A stretch of DNA of 64,000 bases from Erythroxylum novogranatense (GCA_029891385.1 CM057233.1:27759852-27823851), one strand, 5' to 3'; positions 25,876 to 38,676 are shown, counted from the first letter of the stretch. The notes: generated from the letters alone by a model not told the origin. Translations and numbers: made by a program.

Positions 25876-26640
25876 ATGCCACCTCGTAGAAGGACACGAG
25901 GAGTTATGCAAGGCTCTGTTGCACCTGACTCTCCGACTAGGGAGGAGAGGACTGGCGAGTCCGTAGCCCCAGGGAATGCTGAGGCTTCTGTAGGGCTAGA
26001 TAGTGAGCCCATTCCGTCGCCGACTTAGGAGTCGCCAGCTATGCAGGAGCAAGTGCCTCCTTTGGATCCGAGGCTGTTTCAGGCCTTTACTCAGGCGTTT
26101 GTTCAGGCTATGGGTCAGATGTCACAGCCTTCTGCTCTGGCCCTAGTTAAGAGAGGAAAACAATTCAACAAGCTGAGGAACTATGGAGCAGTTGACTTCT
26201 TTGGGACAGCGGATCCTGAGGAAGCTGAGACATGGTTGCGGAGGACAGAACGGGTGTTAGATCAGATGGATTGCGAGGAGGATGAGCGGGTGGTGTATGC
26301 TGTGAGCTTGCTTCACGGTGATGCTCTGGACTGGTGGGAGACCGTGCTGGGCAATCAGATGAGGCCAGTAGAGTTGGCATGACAGGATTTTGTGGCTGCT
26401 TTTAAGAAGAAGTATCTGTCAGAGGTATATGTCCAGCAAAAGCAGAGGGAGTTTCTGAGTCTCACCTAGAGAGAGATGACGGTGAGCGAGTATGAGCGCC
26501 GGTTCACACAGTTATCCCGGTATGCTTCAGACTTGATTCTGAGTGAGGCAGCCAGATGTCGTCGGTTTGAGTCGGGACTACATTTGGCTATCCGGGAGAA
26601 AGTGATTGTCTGAATTTGGTGACTTCAGTGATTAGTTGAG
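25876..26640 (+). pseudogene. gag (capsid part) of element C, broken
   Basis: The start MPPRRRTRG is shared with gag of D (MPPRRRKQR at 42929), which supports this ATG. The retrotransposon gag block follows: 'GAVDFFGTADPEEAETWL', 'DALDWWETVLGNQM', then 'REMTVSEYERRFTQLSRYA'. Gag forms the virus-like particle around element RNA. Three in-frame stops interrupt it: TAG near 26026, TGA at about 26380 in place of a tryptophan codon before 'QDF', and TAG near 26467 in place of glutamine. All are explained by C-to-T or G-to-A change. The frame is lost near 26610, before the zinc knuckle. Confidence 0.85.
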
Positions 26641-27507
26641 GCACCACGAGAGTAGAGAACATAGAAAATATAAAGAGTCTTTGTGAACAAGAGAAAAAAG
26701 AGAGCAGTCCCAGAGAGGAGGTAGCACTAGTACTCCTATGCTGCACAGAGTGCTAGGAGCTTCTGGTCGATCAGAGGAGAGGAGCAGGTGCGAGCCGACC
26801 TAGGCGATCGCGGACCTCTCTGTTTCTCACCAAGCTTCTACGGTGGGCGGCGGTAGGAGGAGATGGGGACAGTCATCCGTCCCTAAGTGTGAGCATCATG
26901 TAATTTTCATTGTGGAGAGTGTTACAGATTGACGGGAGCATGTTTCAACTGTGGGACGAGAAGGGACACAGGGCGAGAGTGTCCTCGGCCTCCACGACAA
27001 GAGAGAGGCGGATCGTGCTCTAAGAGGACATAGGCGTGGGTCGAGGACTTGACAGAGGTAGGCATTTCGATGTTGCCAGAGAGTGGGTCTTCCGGGAGAC
27101 CAAGAGGCGAGCACCGGCCGTGGTGTTTGCTATGACGCAGAGGATGCAGATGCCGCTCGGATGTTGTCCTTGGTATGGCTCACTTATTTCTTGACGATGT
27201 GCTTGTGTTGATTGATCCGAGTTCTACTCACTCGTTTGTATCGTCGAGTAGACCTGTGTGTGATAGGGTTGCGAGTCCGTTGGATACTCTGGCGATGGTG
27301 AGTACTCGATTGGTCAAGACATTGTGATTAGTCGGTGTTTAGAGGATGTGAGCTTAGTATTGGAGGAGGACTTCTAGTGGTAGATCCGATGCCACTTTGA
27401 AGATGCGAGGATTAGATGTGATCTTTGGGTATGGATCGTTGGAAAAGTACAATGCCCGATGGATTATAAGCGTAAGATGAGAGTTTGATTTAGATGGCAG
27501 AAGATTA
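26641..27507 (+). pseudogene. Nucleocapsid and protease region of C, fragmented
   Basis: Homology to D can be followed across frames. A zinc-knuckle remnant lies at about 26888-26990 and the aspartic protease at about 27175-27320, where one frame reads 'VLIDPSSTHSFVSS'. The active-site triplet is D-P-S where D keeps D-P-G, so the glycine is lost, and the frame changes many times. The region normally supplies the nucleic-acid-binding knuckles and the protease that cuts the polyprotein; neither could work here. Some of the many one-base shifts may be assembly error rather than decay. Confidence 0.7.
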
Positions 27508-30500
27508 GTGTTTACTGGGGGCAGGAAAGCGAGTCCGCCCAGGATTGTTTCAGCATTGACAGCAGAGAGGATGATGAGTAAGGGTTGTGAGGCGTTTTTG
27601 GCTTATGTGGTGGACACCAGGGCAGACAGATGGAAGTTAGAGGATATCCCAATAGTCAGGGATTTCTCAGATGTCTTTCCCGAAGAATTGCCAGGACTAC
27701 CGCCAGCTCGAAAAATTGAGTTTCCCATTGAGCTTTTGTCAGGTACGAGGCCGATTTCAATTCCGCCTTACCGGATGGCTCCGGCGGAATTGAAAGAGCT
27801 TAAGGAGAAGTTGGAGGAGTTATTGGAGAAAGGGTATATCAGGCCGAGTTCTTCGCCTTGGGGAGCTCCGGTCCTGTTTGTAAAGAAGAAAGATGGATCC
27901 TTGAGGATGTGTGTGGACTACAGGAAGCTGAATCAGGTTACTGTGAAGAACAAGTATCCGCTTCCTCGCATTGATGATCTGTTTGATCAATTTCAAGGAG
28001 CGAGAGTCTTCTCGAAGATAGATTTGAGGTCGGGTTATCATCAGCTGAGGATTAAGGAGTCGGATGTGCCCAAGTCTGCTTTCAGGACTCGGTATGGGCA
28101 CTTTGAGTTTTTGGTGATGCCTTTCGGATTGACGAATGCTCCGGTAGCTTTTATGGATTTGATGAATCGGGTATTTAAGCCATTCTTGGACCAATTTATC
28201 ATTGTCTTCATTGATGATATATTGGTGTATTCCAAGAGTGATCAGGAGCATGAGGAGCATTTGAGGATTTCTTTAGAGACTTTGAGGAGCAATGAGTTGT
28301 ATGCCAAATTCGAGAAATGCGAATTTTGGCTAAGGGAGGTGTCATTTCTTGGACACGTGATCTCAGAGCAAGGAGTTCATGTGGATCCAAAGAAGATAGA
28401 AGCTGTGGTGAGTTGGGAAGCCCCGAAGAATGTAGCAGAAGTGAGGAGTTTTCTGGGTTTGGCAGGCTATTACAGGAGATTCGTGGAGGGATTCTCTATG
28501 ATATCCGCTCCGATGACGAAGTTGTTGAGGAAGAACCAGAAGTTTGTTTGGAGTGAGGAGTGTCAGAGGAGCTTCGAGGAGCTCAAGCTCAGATTGACAA
28601 AAGTGCTCCGATCTTGGTTTTGCCTTCGGGAGATGAAGGTTATTCGGTGTATAGCGACGCTTCGAGGAAGGGTCTTGGATGTGTTTTGATGCAGGGGGAT
28701 CGGGTGATTGCTTATGCTTCGAGGCAGTTGAAGCCTTATGAGTTGAATTATCCGACGCACGATTTGGAGTTAGCAGCAGTGATCTTTGCCTTGAAGATTT
28801 GGAGGCATTATTTGTATGGAGTTCAGACTCGGATCTTCACTGATCATAAGAGTCGAAGTATTTCTTGAGTCGAAGGAATTGAATCTGAGGCAGCGGAGGT
28901 GGTTGGAGTTACTCAAGGACTATGATTTGTTGATTGAGTATCATCCGGGCAAGGCCAATGTTGTGGCGGATGCCTTGAGCAGGAAGTCATCGATTGCTCA
29001 TGTTCGATCAGTTTATCTTCCTTTATTGGAAGAGATGGCCAAGCTTAAGATAAGCTTGAAGCAGGAGGAGTCGGAGTACCTTCTAGCTAACTTTCGAGTG
29101 AGGCCGATATTCAGGGAAAAGGTTAGGGAATTGCAGACTCAAGATGTAGATTTGAGCAGAATCAGGGATGAAATTCGGAATGGCAAGGTTTCTGAGATAG
29201 ATGTGCGGGATGATGGGCTTATGACAGTGGGAAATCGGTTATGTATTCCTAATGTGCAGGAGGTTAAGACTGAGATTATGGATGAGGCACACAATGCGCC
29301 TTATGCTATGCATCCCGGTAGCACCAGGATGTACAGAGATATGCGAGAGCATTTTTGGTGGAAAGGCATGAAGAGAGATATAGCAGAGTTTGTCAGTAAG
29401 TGTCTAGTGTGTCAGCAAGTCAAGGCTGAACACCAGGCACCTTCGGGCAAGTTGAGGCCGTTGCCTATTCCGGAGTGGAAGTGGCAACGAGTGACGATGG
29501 ACTTTTTGATGGGCTTGCGTAGGACCAGCAGGAGGCATGATGCCATTTGGGTGATTGTTGATCAGTTGACCAAGTCAGCCCACTTTTTGGCGATTAGACA
29601 AACTGATTCTTTGCATGTGTTAGCAAAGAAGTTTATTGATGAGATAGTGAGGCTGCATGGGATTCCAGATTCGATCGTGTTTGATAGAGATCCTCGGTTT
29701 ACTTCGAGATTTTGGGGCAGTTTGCAGGATGCTTTGGGTACTAAGCTGCATTTTAGTACGGCCTTTCACCCTCAGACGGACGGTCAATCGGAGAGGACCA
29801 TTCGGACTCTAGAGGGGATGCTTAGAGCATGTGTGATGGACTTTCGAGGAGCTTGGGATGAGCATTTGCCGTTGGTCGAATTTGCTTATAATAATTCGTA
29901 CCATTCGAGCATTCAGATGGCTCCGTATGAGGCCTTGTATGGACGGAGGTGTAGGACTCCGATTTGTTGGGATGAAGAAGGAGAGAGGAAATTGGAGGGA
30001 CCAGAATTGATTCAGATGACAGTTGAGAAAGTCAATCTGGTTAAGCAACGACTTAAGGCAGCCCAGGACAGGATGAAGAGTTATGTTGATGCTCACCGAA
30101 AGGAGATGGAGTATGAGGTCGGTGAGAAAGTGTTTCTTAAGACGTCTGCTTGGAAAGGAGTATTGAGATTTGGCAAGAAAGGGAAATTGAGTCCGAGGTA
30201 TGTGGATCCTTATGAGATCCTTGAGAGGATTGGACCGCTCGCCTACAGATTGGCGTTACCTCCGGAGTTATCGCAGATCCACGATGTCTTCCATATGTCG
30301 ACGTTGAGGAGGTATAGATCAGATCCTTTTCACATCATTCAGACTAGTGAGGTTCAGCTGAGGGACGATTTGAGCTATGAGGAGCTTCCAGTGCAGATTT
30401 TGGATACTAAGGACAAGGTTCTTAGGAACAAGACGGTTCAGTTAGTCAAGATCCTGTGGAGGAACCATTCGGTAGAGGAGGCTACTTGGGAGCCATTGGA

Positions 30501-30654
30501 AGCCATGTGGGAGAAGTATCCGCATCTCTTCGATGATTCAGGTAAATTTCGAGGACGAAATTTTCTTTTAAGAGGGGGAGAAATGTTAGACCCCGAAATT
30601 TTTTTTATGATGATATTAAGCATGAACTGTGATAATTATGTGTTTATGCCTTAG
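27508..30654 (+). pseudogene. pol of C: reverse transcriptase, RNase H, integrase, chromodomain-like tail
   Basis: The first frame (27508-28600) holds the protease-RT linker and a full reverse transcriptase: '[20 protein letters not shown]', '[14 protein letters not shown]', 'FGLTNAP' and the catalytic '[10 protein letters not shown]' at about 28209. One base is missing near 28600, so RNase H ('[11 protein letters not shown]', 'TDHKS') lies in a second frame to about 28855. Two more single-base losses near 28855 and 28875 restore the first frame. Integrase follows: an HHCC zinc finger (from 'AMHPGSTR' to 'CLVCQQVKAEH'), catalytic Asp in 'VTMDF', Asp in 'VFDRDPRF' and Glu in 'QSERTIRTLE', then a GPY-like module reading 'VDPYEI' (Gly replaced by Asp) and the Tekay-type chromodomain ending 'WEKYPHLF'. 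These would copy element RNA and insert the cDNA. The frame runs on into the 3' LTR and stops at 30654. Confidence 0.92.
30544..30583 (+). other. Stem-loop and polypurine tract of C
   Basis: The perfect inverted repeat AAATTTCG-AGGA-CGAAATTT (30544-30563) is followed at 30571-30583 by AGAGGGGGAGAAA. That purine tract, the plus-strand primer, abuts the 3' LTR. The same module occurs in D, F and, weaker, B. Confidence 0.75.
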
Positions 30655-32700
30655 TTTGATTACTTTTGGAGTGTTAGTGGATAATTGAGGTTTAATCGAG
30701 TTTATTGTGGTTCAGTGAGAAATAATAAGGGTAATATGTGTGAGGGTATTTTAGGAAGATTTCTTAAGATGATTGGGTTTAGGCTTGTAAAGAGGGGTAA
30801 GTTGGTATTTGTGCTTTCTTTAGGTTAAGGAAATAGAAAAGAAGAGAAGAAAGAAGAGGAAGAGGCTGACGGTGGAGAGGAAGAAGAGAAGAGAAGGGAG
30901 TTGCGATTTGACCGATTTCTGACTGATTCAAAGTGTTTTCGGGTACGTTATGCTTTGTTTAACCTTGTTTTGGTTGGATTTAAACCTAGAGAATGCTGAA
31001 TCCGTGAGAATCGAAGGTTTTAGGGTTTTTGGGTGAAAATGTAGAGATTTCCTTAGGTTGATGTGTTTGTGTTGGATTTGCAGCTTAGAATGGATTAGAA
31101 CTGTAGTAGAAGTCTGGATCTATGCCTTAGATGTGTTGCATTTGAGTTTAGAACGGATTGGAGTTAGAAAAGCTAGGATTTTTAGGGTTCAGGAGCTTTT
31201 CCCGGATCCGCACGTCGCGACGTACTCAAAACACGCCTTGGCAAGGAATTTAATACCTGCACATGGCGTCTTTGAGGGAGGCGTCTTGTCGTCATGGCGC
31301 GCTTGCATGCGTCTTGGCCATGACGTCTGTGAGTGCCTCGCCGTGAAGGCTTGGCCTTCGCCACGGCGAACCCCCCCTTTTTCGAAAATGAAATTTTTAG
31401 CATTTTTGGGCATATCTTTTGGTGTAGACGTCCGATTGAGGTGATTTCGGATTCATTGTGAACTAGAAATAAAGGACTACAAGTTGTATGAAGAAGGGAA
31501 GTTCGGAATTAGTCTATAAGGGTTCGAAATGTTAGGAGGAGGTCGAAAATAGACTTATAATGCTTTATTTTGGCTTTCTAAGCTTTGATTATTCTATGTG
31601 GATATTGATTGGATGAAAACTTGGTTGTTTTAGGAAACCAAGCTGACCCGATTTCATCGCAAGAGGAAGGACACCAGTGAGTCGACTACTCGGCGATCTT
31701 AGGTGGGTAATATATTTATAGTTATTGTGTGATTAGGCAAATTCTTGCTATGTATGAATATATGTTGTAGATGATGCATGTTTTAAATGTGATGAATTGA
31801 ATGATTTGGAGTTCATATACTTTGAAAGAATCATGGAAATGGATAGCATGACATATTGATTTTGAGCATGTTATGCCTCGACTTGATCACGGCATTTTGA
31901 CTAAAGGAAAGAATACCATATGACAAAATGATTATGAGCATGATTATGTGCTTTTGTTTGGCGAGAGTGGAACCATTTCGTTAAATCACACGCACGTGAG
32001 ACAAGAGCCTTCTCCGGCTGCCGCTTGTGGCATATGAGCTCGAATGGACTCATTTCGATTCGAGGTTAAACTTTGGTTTCTCCCTTTTGTTTCCATGGAA
32101 CCCTCGAGCCATTGTGAAGTGCATTGCATATGTGAATTGTTCATTTTGTGAAGCATAATTTGTGACATAATTATGAATTGAACTAATTATATTGGTTGCA
32201 ATCATTGCTTGATTAACATGTGAGTGCTTGAATTAATGTCTATATAGATATAATATATATACATTTATATGCTGGGATTTGTGCTAGTTGCCGATGGCTA
32301 TAATTATATTAGCCACTGAGCTGTGTAGCTCAACCCATTACTTTCCCTCCTCAGGTGCAGAACAGGCCGACTGTTGATCTTGCGAGGCATCGGAAACTTC
32401 GAGTTAATTAGGAGCTTTGTCATAAGTTTGTATTTTGGTTAGCCCTCCGAGCATACTCTCATGGAGCATATTTCACGTATTTTGGATTGGAACTTTGTTA
32501 TGTATTTCGTACGATTTTGAATGTTAATGACATGAGTTTAATTCATGTTTAAATGCATGTGTAAGTTGTATGTGTGAATCGAATGTTTATATGTATATGT
32601 ATCAATGTTGGGATCGGGTCCGACGGTATTTGGGCGCCCGACGTCGGCGCAGCCCGAGGGGTCGCCTCGGGGATCGGACATACGGGGCCCGGCCCCAACA
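30584..32700 (+). repeat. 3' LTR of C (2117 bp)
   Basis: A direct repeat of 23665-25711. It is about 70 bp longer because of a GC-rich block at about 31200-31380 rich in GGCGTCTT-like words. A cluster of one- and two-base differences from the 5' LTR lies at about 31880-32060. Confidence 0.9.
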
Positions 32701-32705
32701 GAAAC

Positions 32706-35054
32706 AATTTCACTCATAGCACTGATACCATTTATCAAAACAATTCAGTTCCTCGTATACCGTTCTAACAAATTGACATGTCATCCCACATTGCTCAATT
32801 TCCAAAGGGATGCTTCTTACCAGTGTCAGGTTCTTCCATTATTCATATAACTCTTTACTTTGCAACACCTGCAAACACATAGTCATCAGTTGATACCATT
32901 TCTTTACCTCATATCAATTTCTAGACATTACTCATTGTTGTTTTTAACAGACATCAGTCAAACTTTTCAGTGAGTCCACAGTTAGTGTATTTGCGATTCC
33001 TTAATGAAGGTAACATTACATCACATCAGTTTCAGTTTCCCTTAAGTACTTCTTGTTGCTATGAACTTTCTCTTATCAATTACTTTCCTGTCAGTCACAT
33101 CGACATATGCCAATGCCTAGTCATCCGTACTTGGACCTTCATAAATTCCACTTCATTTATGTATTTCGCTTCGCAGTTCTGGACTATTTTATTCTTAGTT
33201 CCAGTTTTGCATCACAAATGGAGACCCATGCATTTCACATTGCAATAGAATCGCCTCAAATTAAAATTCCTGTCATGACCATTAGTCTTGCTACCAGCAT
33301 TATCCTGTTCACCAAATTCTCATCAGCCAACTAGTTTCCCTAATTGCTTTTCAATCATCCGTGGTATCTCAAAAGCTCAATTCCCATTATATGCACTATC
33401 TCAGTCAGAACAATTTTATGCCATAATTGGAAAGATCAAATCATTCCTTGCACTCGGGTTCGGTGAGACGCGATACACTTTTTTAAACCCTTATACTTTA
33501 TTATACACATTACCGGAAATCATTTCCTCTTATCCAGAAGCCAATTATTAACCTATATGATTCAGAATTCCACAAAACTCCTTTCTGTTTATGCCAATCC
33601 TCAAATAGAGGACTTATGCCATAATCATTTTTTATTTCCTCCCATACGGGCATGGGCATGCCCAGTCCTCTTATGTCTGGCTTTAACCCATTATGAACTT
33701 TACTCTTATAGAAACTAAGTCATCGACCATTTCCTCTATTTTTTTCCATGTCTATGTCACATCAGTTTCATGCATTATGATCACCTCACTATCCAGTATA
33801 TACTCCCAATGGTAAATTAACGTAAATACGACAACTCTCTTTATATATCACTATCCTTGATTCATTAGCATTTTCATTGTTTCACTATCTTTATCCTTGT
33901 TTCGTTTCCCACTCGTCATTGTACTTCTTTTCACATAGTTTTCTTCTTATATCATGAATGTGTCAGCTTGACCTTTTAAGGTCATATCCGCTTGGCTTAT
34001 ATACTGTCATCGTATTATTGCTACGTATCTTTGTATTTTTCTGAAACAATCCACGATAGGGTATTCACATTACTAGTACATTCGGGGATGTGACCCCAAA
34101 CACGACAAAATTATAGATACTCATACACTGTCTCTCTCTCTATTTACCCATCCATTTCCCATTTCTATGTCCATATTCAGACATTCAACCAATCCAGAAG
34201 TTACCAATACACTATCAGGAATAATTTTCAGTCTGTCTTTTTCCCTTATTTCCAAACTCTTAGCACATTATTCGCATAACCATTTCAGTCTCAAGCTTAT
34301 GCGCTCAGGATCATAACCGTTTCACGAGTTCTTTTCAGTTTATCTGTACACTTTTGTCTCACCATTTCTACTTTTTCTTACCCTACTAGGCACTTTGCTC
34401 TTTCAGTTCTTTGTAGACCGTTACAATACAATATCGATCTCAATACAATCTCGCTATCACCATCTATGATATCTACTAACATAAATGTAGTGAATCCATA
34501 TCTGCCTGATTGAACCATATACTCTTTGCTCATTTCCAGTTCCCATTTTGTCGAAGATACAAGTTAGAACTCTAATTACCTCATCATTTAATTTCACATA
34601 GGCCTACTATAACCAGTATGTTTCTGATATCTACAGTGGACCTCTCCAAGTTCTAGACATATTCGTTTTCTGTCACCATCATATTGCCACTTTAATCAGG
34701 GGACTCAATTTGATATCAATCCTTTCCTTAATCAGTCTATGTCAACATAGTCATACTAATATAACAAGCGAGGGTTTCAAACCATAGTACACTATAATTC
34801 TCATTATCGATGTTTCCTTTTTCCCATTCCTCATTGCCCATACACATTCATGGGCTCACATTCTAATACGGTCTCACTTTTCTCTCACTTAGTCACTTAA
34901 CACGTATGCACACGTAGGATTTATCCGCGTGTGACTCAAACTAGGGATCAGTTACCACGGTCTACAACGACACAACTTAAATGCATACAACTTGACCTAT
35001 GTTTCAGACTGTGCCCAGATACATTCGTATTGCTGGGCTCTGATACCACCTAAA
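32706..35054 (-). other. Internal region of B, 5' side, non-coding
   Basis: About 2.3 kb that resumes B's interior after C. It is pyrimidine-rich on the plus strand, with only short open frames (up to about 90 codons) and no gag, protease or RT motif on either strand. The right end is the primer site. In an autonomous relative this span would hold gag. Confidence 0.65.
35031..35048 (-). other. Primer-binding site of B (initiator tRNA-Met)
   Basis: On the minus strand it reads TGGTATCAGAGCCCAGCA. The first 12 bases match the usual plant initiator tRNA-Met primer site exactly. It lies six bases inside the 5' LTR and shows B is minus-oriented. Confidence 0.88.
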
Positions 35055-38000
35055 TGTAACACCCCACTCCCGAGTGACCCGAACCCGATATCGTTGGTGA
35101 TATCCGAGTTCGTGTCCTGCGAGGGTGGCGTACTACATCAGTCGGTGAAAACTCAGTATATCATTTTCTTCTCTCTCTTTTTTTTTTGAATCGTACATTA
35201 GCGCAGCAAAAACTGTAGACAGTAGAAAACATTTGCAATTATTACAATCATTTAACAATATTTTACAGCAACCATAAAGTTCATATACTAATCAGTTTAC
35301 AAAAGTTGCGGAATACAATCTTAAGTCCATGTCACAATTAACCATTTTCAGTTATTACAGTCATCCAATAATAATTTACTATCAGTCAATGTATAAAAAC
35401 AATAAAACCACAATGGGCTCATCATTATAAATATAAAGCATTGTTGTACGATGATTGCGGAAACTAATTCGATAAGACACTAATGTAGACGCGAACGGAT
35501 CCCGACCTCTATCCTTCGCACTACAGTGAGACCTACTCCGTGTCAAGCAGGTACTCTTCAAGTCTAAAAATAGATTGCAATTTTGGATGAGTTTGCGAAC
35601 TCAATGAGGAACCATCATCGATGGTTCTCCAAATTCATGCATCACATAATCAATTCACGAGTAATAAAGCGATTGCGGTAATACTACGGTCTCTGATCCA
35701 CGATAATATCTGATCCTGTCTGATAAAACCCATTTCGGTATTCGGTCCAATGATGATGCAATGCACATGTGACTCTTTTCTAGTTTAATTACGATGTTGT
35801 GATCGAGGCGTAAATGTATTCGATGATCGATGAGCGCGTGCGGGAGAATTATCTCCTTCGAGCTCTAGGCTCGTCAAGATATTCGAGCTCTAGGCTCGTT
35901 TGATATCGATGGCGACTCGGTTCACAATTTTCCTTTATCGGTTTATGCATCGTGTATGAATGCATATGCCCGATTACAACATCCCCATAAGCGATTAATC
36001 ATTCATAGTCAAGCACGGTCAATTAACAAATCGGTATGCACAAGTAACAGTCCATAATTCACAACAATGAATAGTTCATAATTGACAATCAATCACAGTA
36101 ATGGCAGACAGGTCACATAATGTACACATTCTTGGTCCCGCCATTATCCCCATATTTGACAAGTAATAATTGAGAAACTCATCTAGGTTACTCACCTATT
36201 ACTTCCGAGCTAATGCCAGGAAGTCTCAGCTATGTCGGTCGATCGACGCTCCAGTTGTGTCGCTATAAAAATCAGAGAACAAAACGATCACTAAATCTCC
36301 AATCTGAGTTAGTTAATGATGCACATGTAGGTGAAAATGCATGTTCATGAGATTCCCAGCCCTAATCCCTTTTTTTCATCAGAAAAATCCGTTTAAAATT
36401 AGAAATTCAATGGTGCTGACGGCGCTCAATTTGGACCTCTATAGGCCCTCAATTAAATAAAACAGTGATGAAATACTATTTTCCCGGACACCCGTCAATT
36501 TTCAGTCCAAAAATTCCCAATCTCTCGGGAAATGAAATTAAATATTCCATGAATCCGATGCCTTAAGAATCAGGTCAATCGGATGTCAGACGGAAAAGTT
36601 ATTCCCAAAAGAACACAAAAAAGCAAATAAAACAATTCATATATATATACCCCTATTTCCTTCTCTTTTTCCTATCTTCAAACCGAAATTCAAACACCTA
36701 TAACTCCTTGCACACAATTCAAAAAATTACAAACTATATCTTGTTGGAAAGATCATGAAACCCTATACAAGTTTCATGAAGGCCATAAAAAATCAATTTT
36801 ACCCCTAAGGGTGACAAAAATTCAATTGAAACTTCTGCCCATTCAAAACCTATCAAAACAGAACAGTACTTGGTAAATTTCAGTAACTTCCATTCTCTTT
36901 AGTCAACAATTACACAATAAATATGCTCAGAAAGATCACAATGTGATCTACAACTTTCATGAACAATATGAAATCAAATTCAATGGCTAACTAGGTCAAA
37001 CAATTCAGTGAATGTTGTTGCCCCTGCAAGTACTCAATCTGGACAGTAATGTTCTAAACAGTATATATCATTGCACAAATGTCAAATAAATGCATACTTT
37101 ATACCTATGGAAAGACCAAACACAGTTCTACACTTCCCATGAAGGGCTTCAAAGCCAATTCCATCTCTAACAAGCTTAAAACTTTCATGCAAGTTACTGA
37201 TCAGGGTAGCAGTCAATAACCTCATGCAGGTACAGATTTTGAAAATTCATTACTCCCACATCTGATCTCAAACAATTACATGCTAAAAACCATTTTCAAG
37301 ATCAATGCTTCCTCTACAACTCTTAAGAAGATCACTCAAGCCAATTCAATTCACAAAAATTGCTAAAAGTGCTTCCAATCAGAATGTGCACCAAATCCAC
37401 TCTTAGTCTAGGTTTCACCAAATTGTTCAAAATCAGTCAATGTTCCACAGTGCATATCTCCCAATATACAGATATAAAAATTGAAAAATCAGTGGGAATG
37501 GAAAGCTAACAATACAGGCTACAACTTTCATTTAGACCATTTTCCCTAATTCCTTCTCAATTAATTTAGAAAAGTCATCAACACAATCAAGTCATCAATC
37601 CGGATACTGTTCACATAAGTCCCAACAGTAACTTTCTTATCATTTTCTTTTAAGTTTGAGTCATCTAATATCACTAAATTCACTTCATCATCTTTACCTT
37701 ATGATTTGTTACACACAAATATACCCAACAAGGAAAGCCATATGTGTCATGACATTAAGGCATCATTCATCTTATTTAATGAACAATCACTTCCAATCCA
37801 TGCAATTAACTATGAATTCATGCATTAAAACCATAATGAAAACATAAACATCATCTTACCTAAAGCTTCCAACTCCACCTCTTCAAGCCTTTAATTTTCC
37901 AACTACCCTACTTCTTCTCCATCCCATGCATGGTTATCATCAAGATAAGAGGGTAAAAGGTGTAAGTTTGCAAGCTTGTAAGGAAGAAGAATGCTTAAGA

Positions 38001-38671
38001 TGGGAGGAAGGAAACTTTAAAGAAAGAGAACAAAAAATCGATGGAGAGGAACAAATCAAGAGGGTTTCGGATGATTTGATTTTTTTAAAAGCAATGACTC
38101 ATCTTTTTCATCCCTTTGTAAAGAATTCACCGAAAATGCATGGATAACAATGCATTAAATGAAGGAACACTTGGCAATTGGAGGAGAAATAAGGAAAAGT
38201 CAAAGGACCAATCAAAATTTTGATAAAAACAAATAATCCAAAAACCAAATAAATGTTCAATCCATTTTTAAGGGTCCATATTTCGACCCTACCACAAAAT
38301 ATCCAATAGGCCAGTACCAATTGATAACAATTTCGGTACCGAAAATCGACCGGTTCGCCACTTGGTGAATTTTTTCCGGTATAGGAATTTTCTCCAAAAA
38401 ATTTCAGAAAAATTCCTGAAAATCCCATAAAATATAAAACATTCAATGGCTCACTCAGAATACTTTTTTCAAACCCAATAACCACGTTAATCACAATAAA
38501 ATTAGGCACAAAAATCAGGAATGTCATGTATGCATGTACAGTACTTTCATGTACACAAATGATACTGTGTACCAATCCTATTATGCATGAATAGTCCTAA
38601 GTAATTCCAATCCATCTCATCTTATGCCAAATTTACTATTTTACCCTTCCTGTCGGGGGTGGGATGTTACA
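35055..38671 (-). repeat. 5' LTR of B (3617 bp)
   Basis: A direct repeat of 18297-22242, ending GATGTTACA. Differences from the partner cluster at about 35480-36110, often as CAG against CGG or CGA, CTG against CG, and short losses. Confidence 0.85.
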
Positions 38672-38676
38672 CATTG

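Larger units (their letters stand above)
23665..32700 (+). mobile_element. Element C: Tekay-type Ty3/gypsy chromovirus nested in B
   Basis: The 2047- and 2117-bp LTRs start TGTTAGACCCCG and end GGCCCCAACA. They flank a primer site, gag, protease, RT, RNase H, integrase, a C-terminal chromodomain-like region and a polypurine tract, in chromovirus order. The putative target duplication is AAAAC (23660-23664) against GAAAC (32701-32705), one mismatch. The gag-protease segment is badly broken, while RT and integrase are nearly complete. It is the most recent-looking coding element in the window. Confidence 0.92.
18297..38671 (-). mobile_element. Element B: large non-coding retrotransposon derivative nested in G, host of C
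   Basis: Two TGTAACACCCC...GATGTTACA LTRs flank an interior of about 3.8 kb once C is removed. The target duplication is CATTG (18292-18296 and 38672-38676). The primer site (35031-35048) and polypurine tract place the 5' LTR on the right. No gag or pol motif was found on either strand of the interior, so this fits a LARD-type non-autonomous element. It inserted into a relative of its own LTR. Confidence 0.87.

Noticed and set aside
27508..28689. Reverse transcriptase frame as a possible host-domesticated gene
   Set aside because: It sits between C LTRs with gag and integrase in normal order and has a frameshift right after RT. Nothing suggests host use.
32712..32760. A GATACCA string as a second primer site right of C
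   Set aside because: Only about nine bases match the Met-tRNA primer site, and no LTR end lies beside it. The true site of B is at 35031.
38108..38575. A 155-codon minus-strand frame in the LTR of B
   Set aside because: The partner LTR has only a shorter, altered version (21743-22018), and composition and hydrophobic runs fit non-coding AT-rich LTR sequence.
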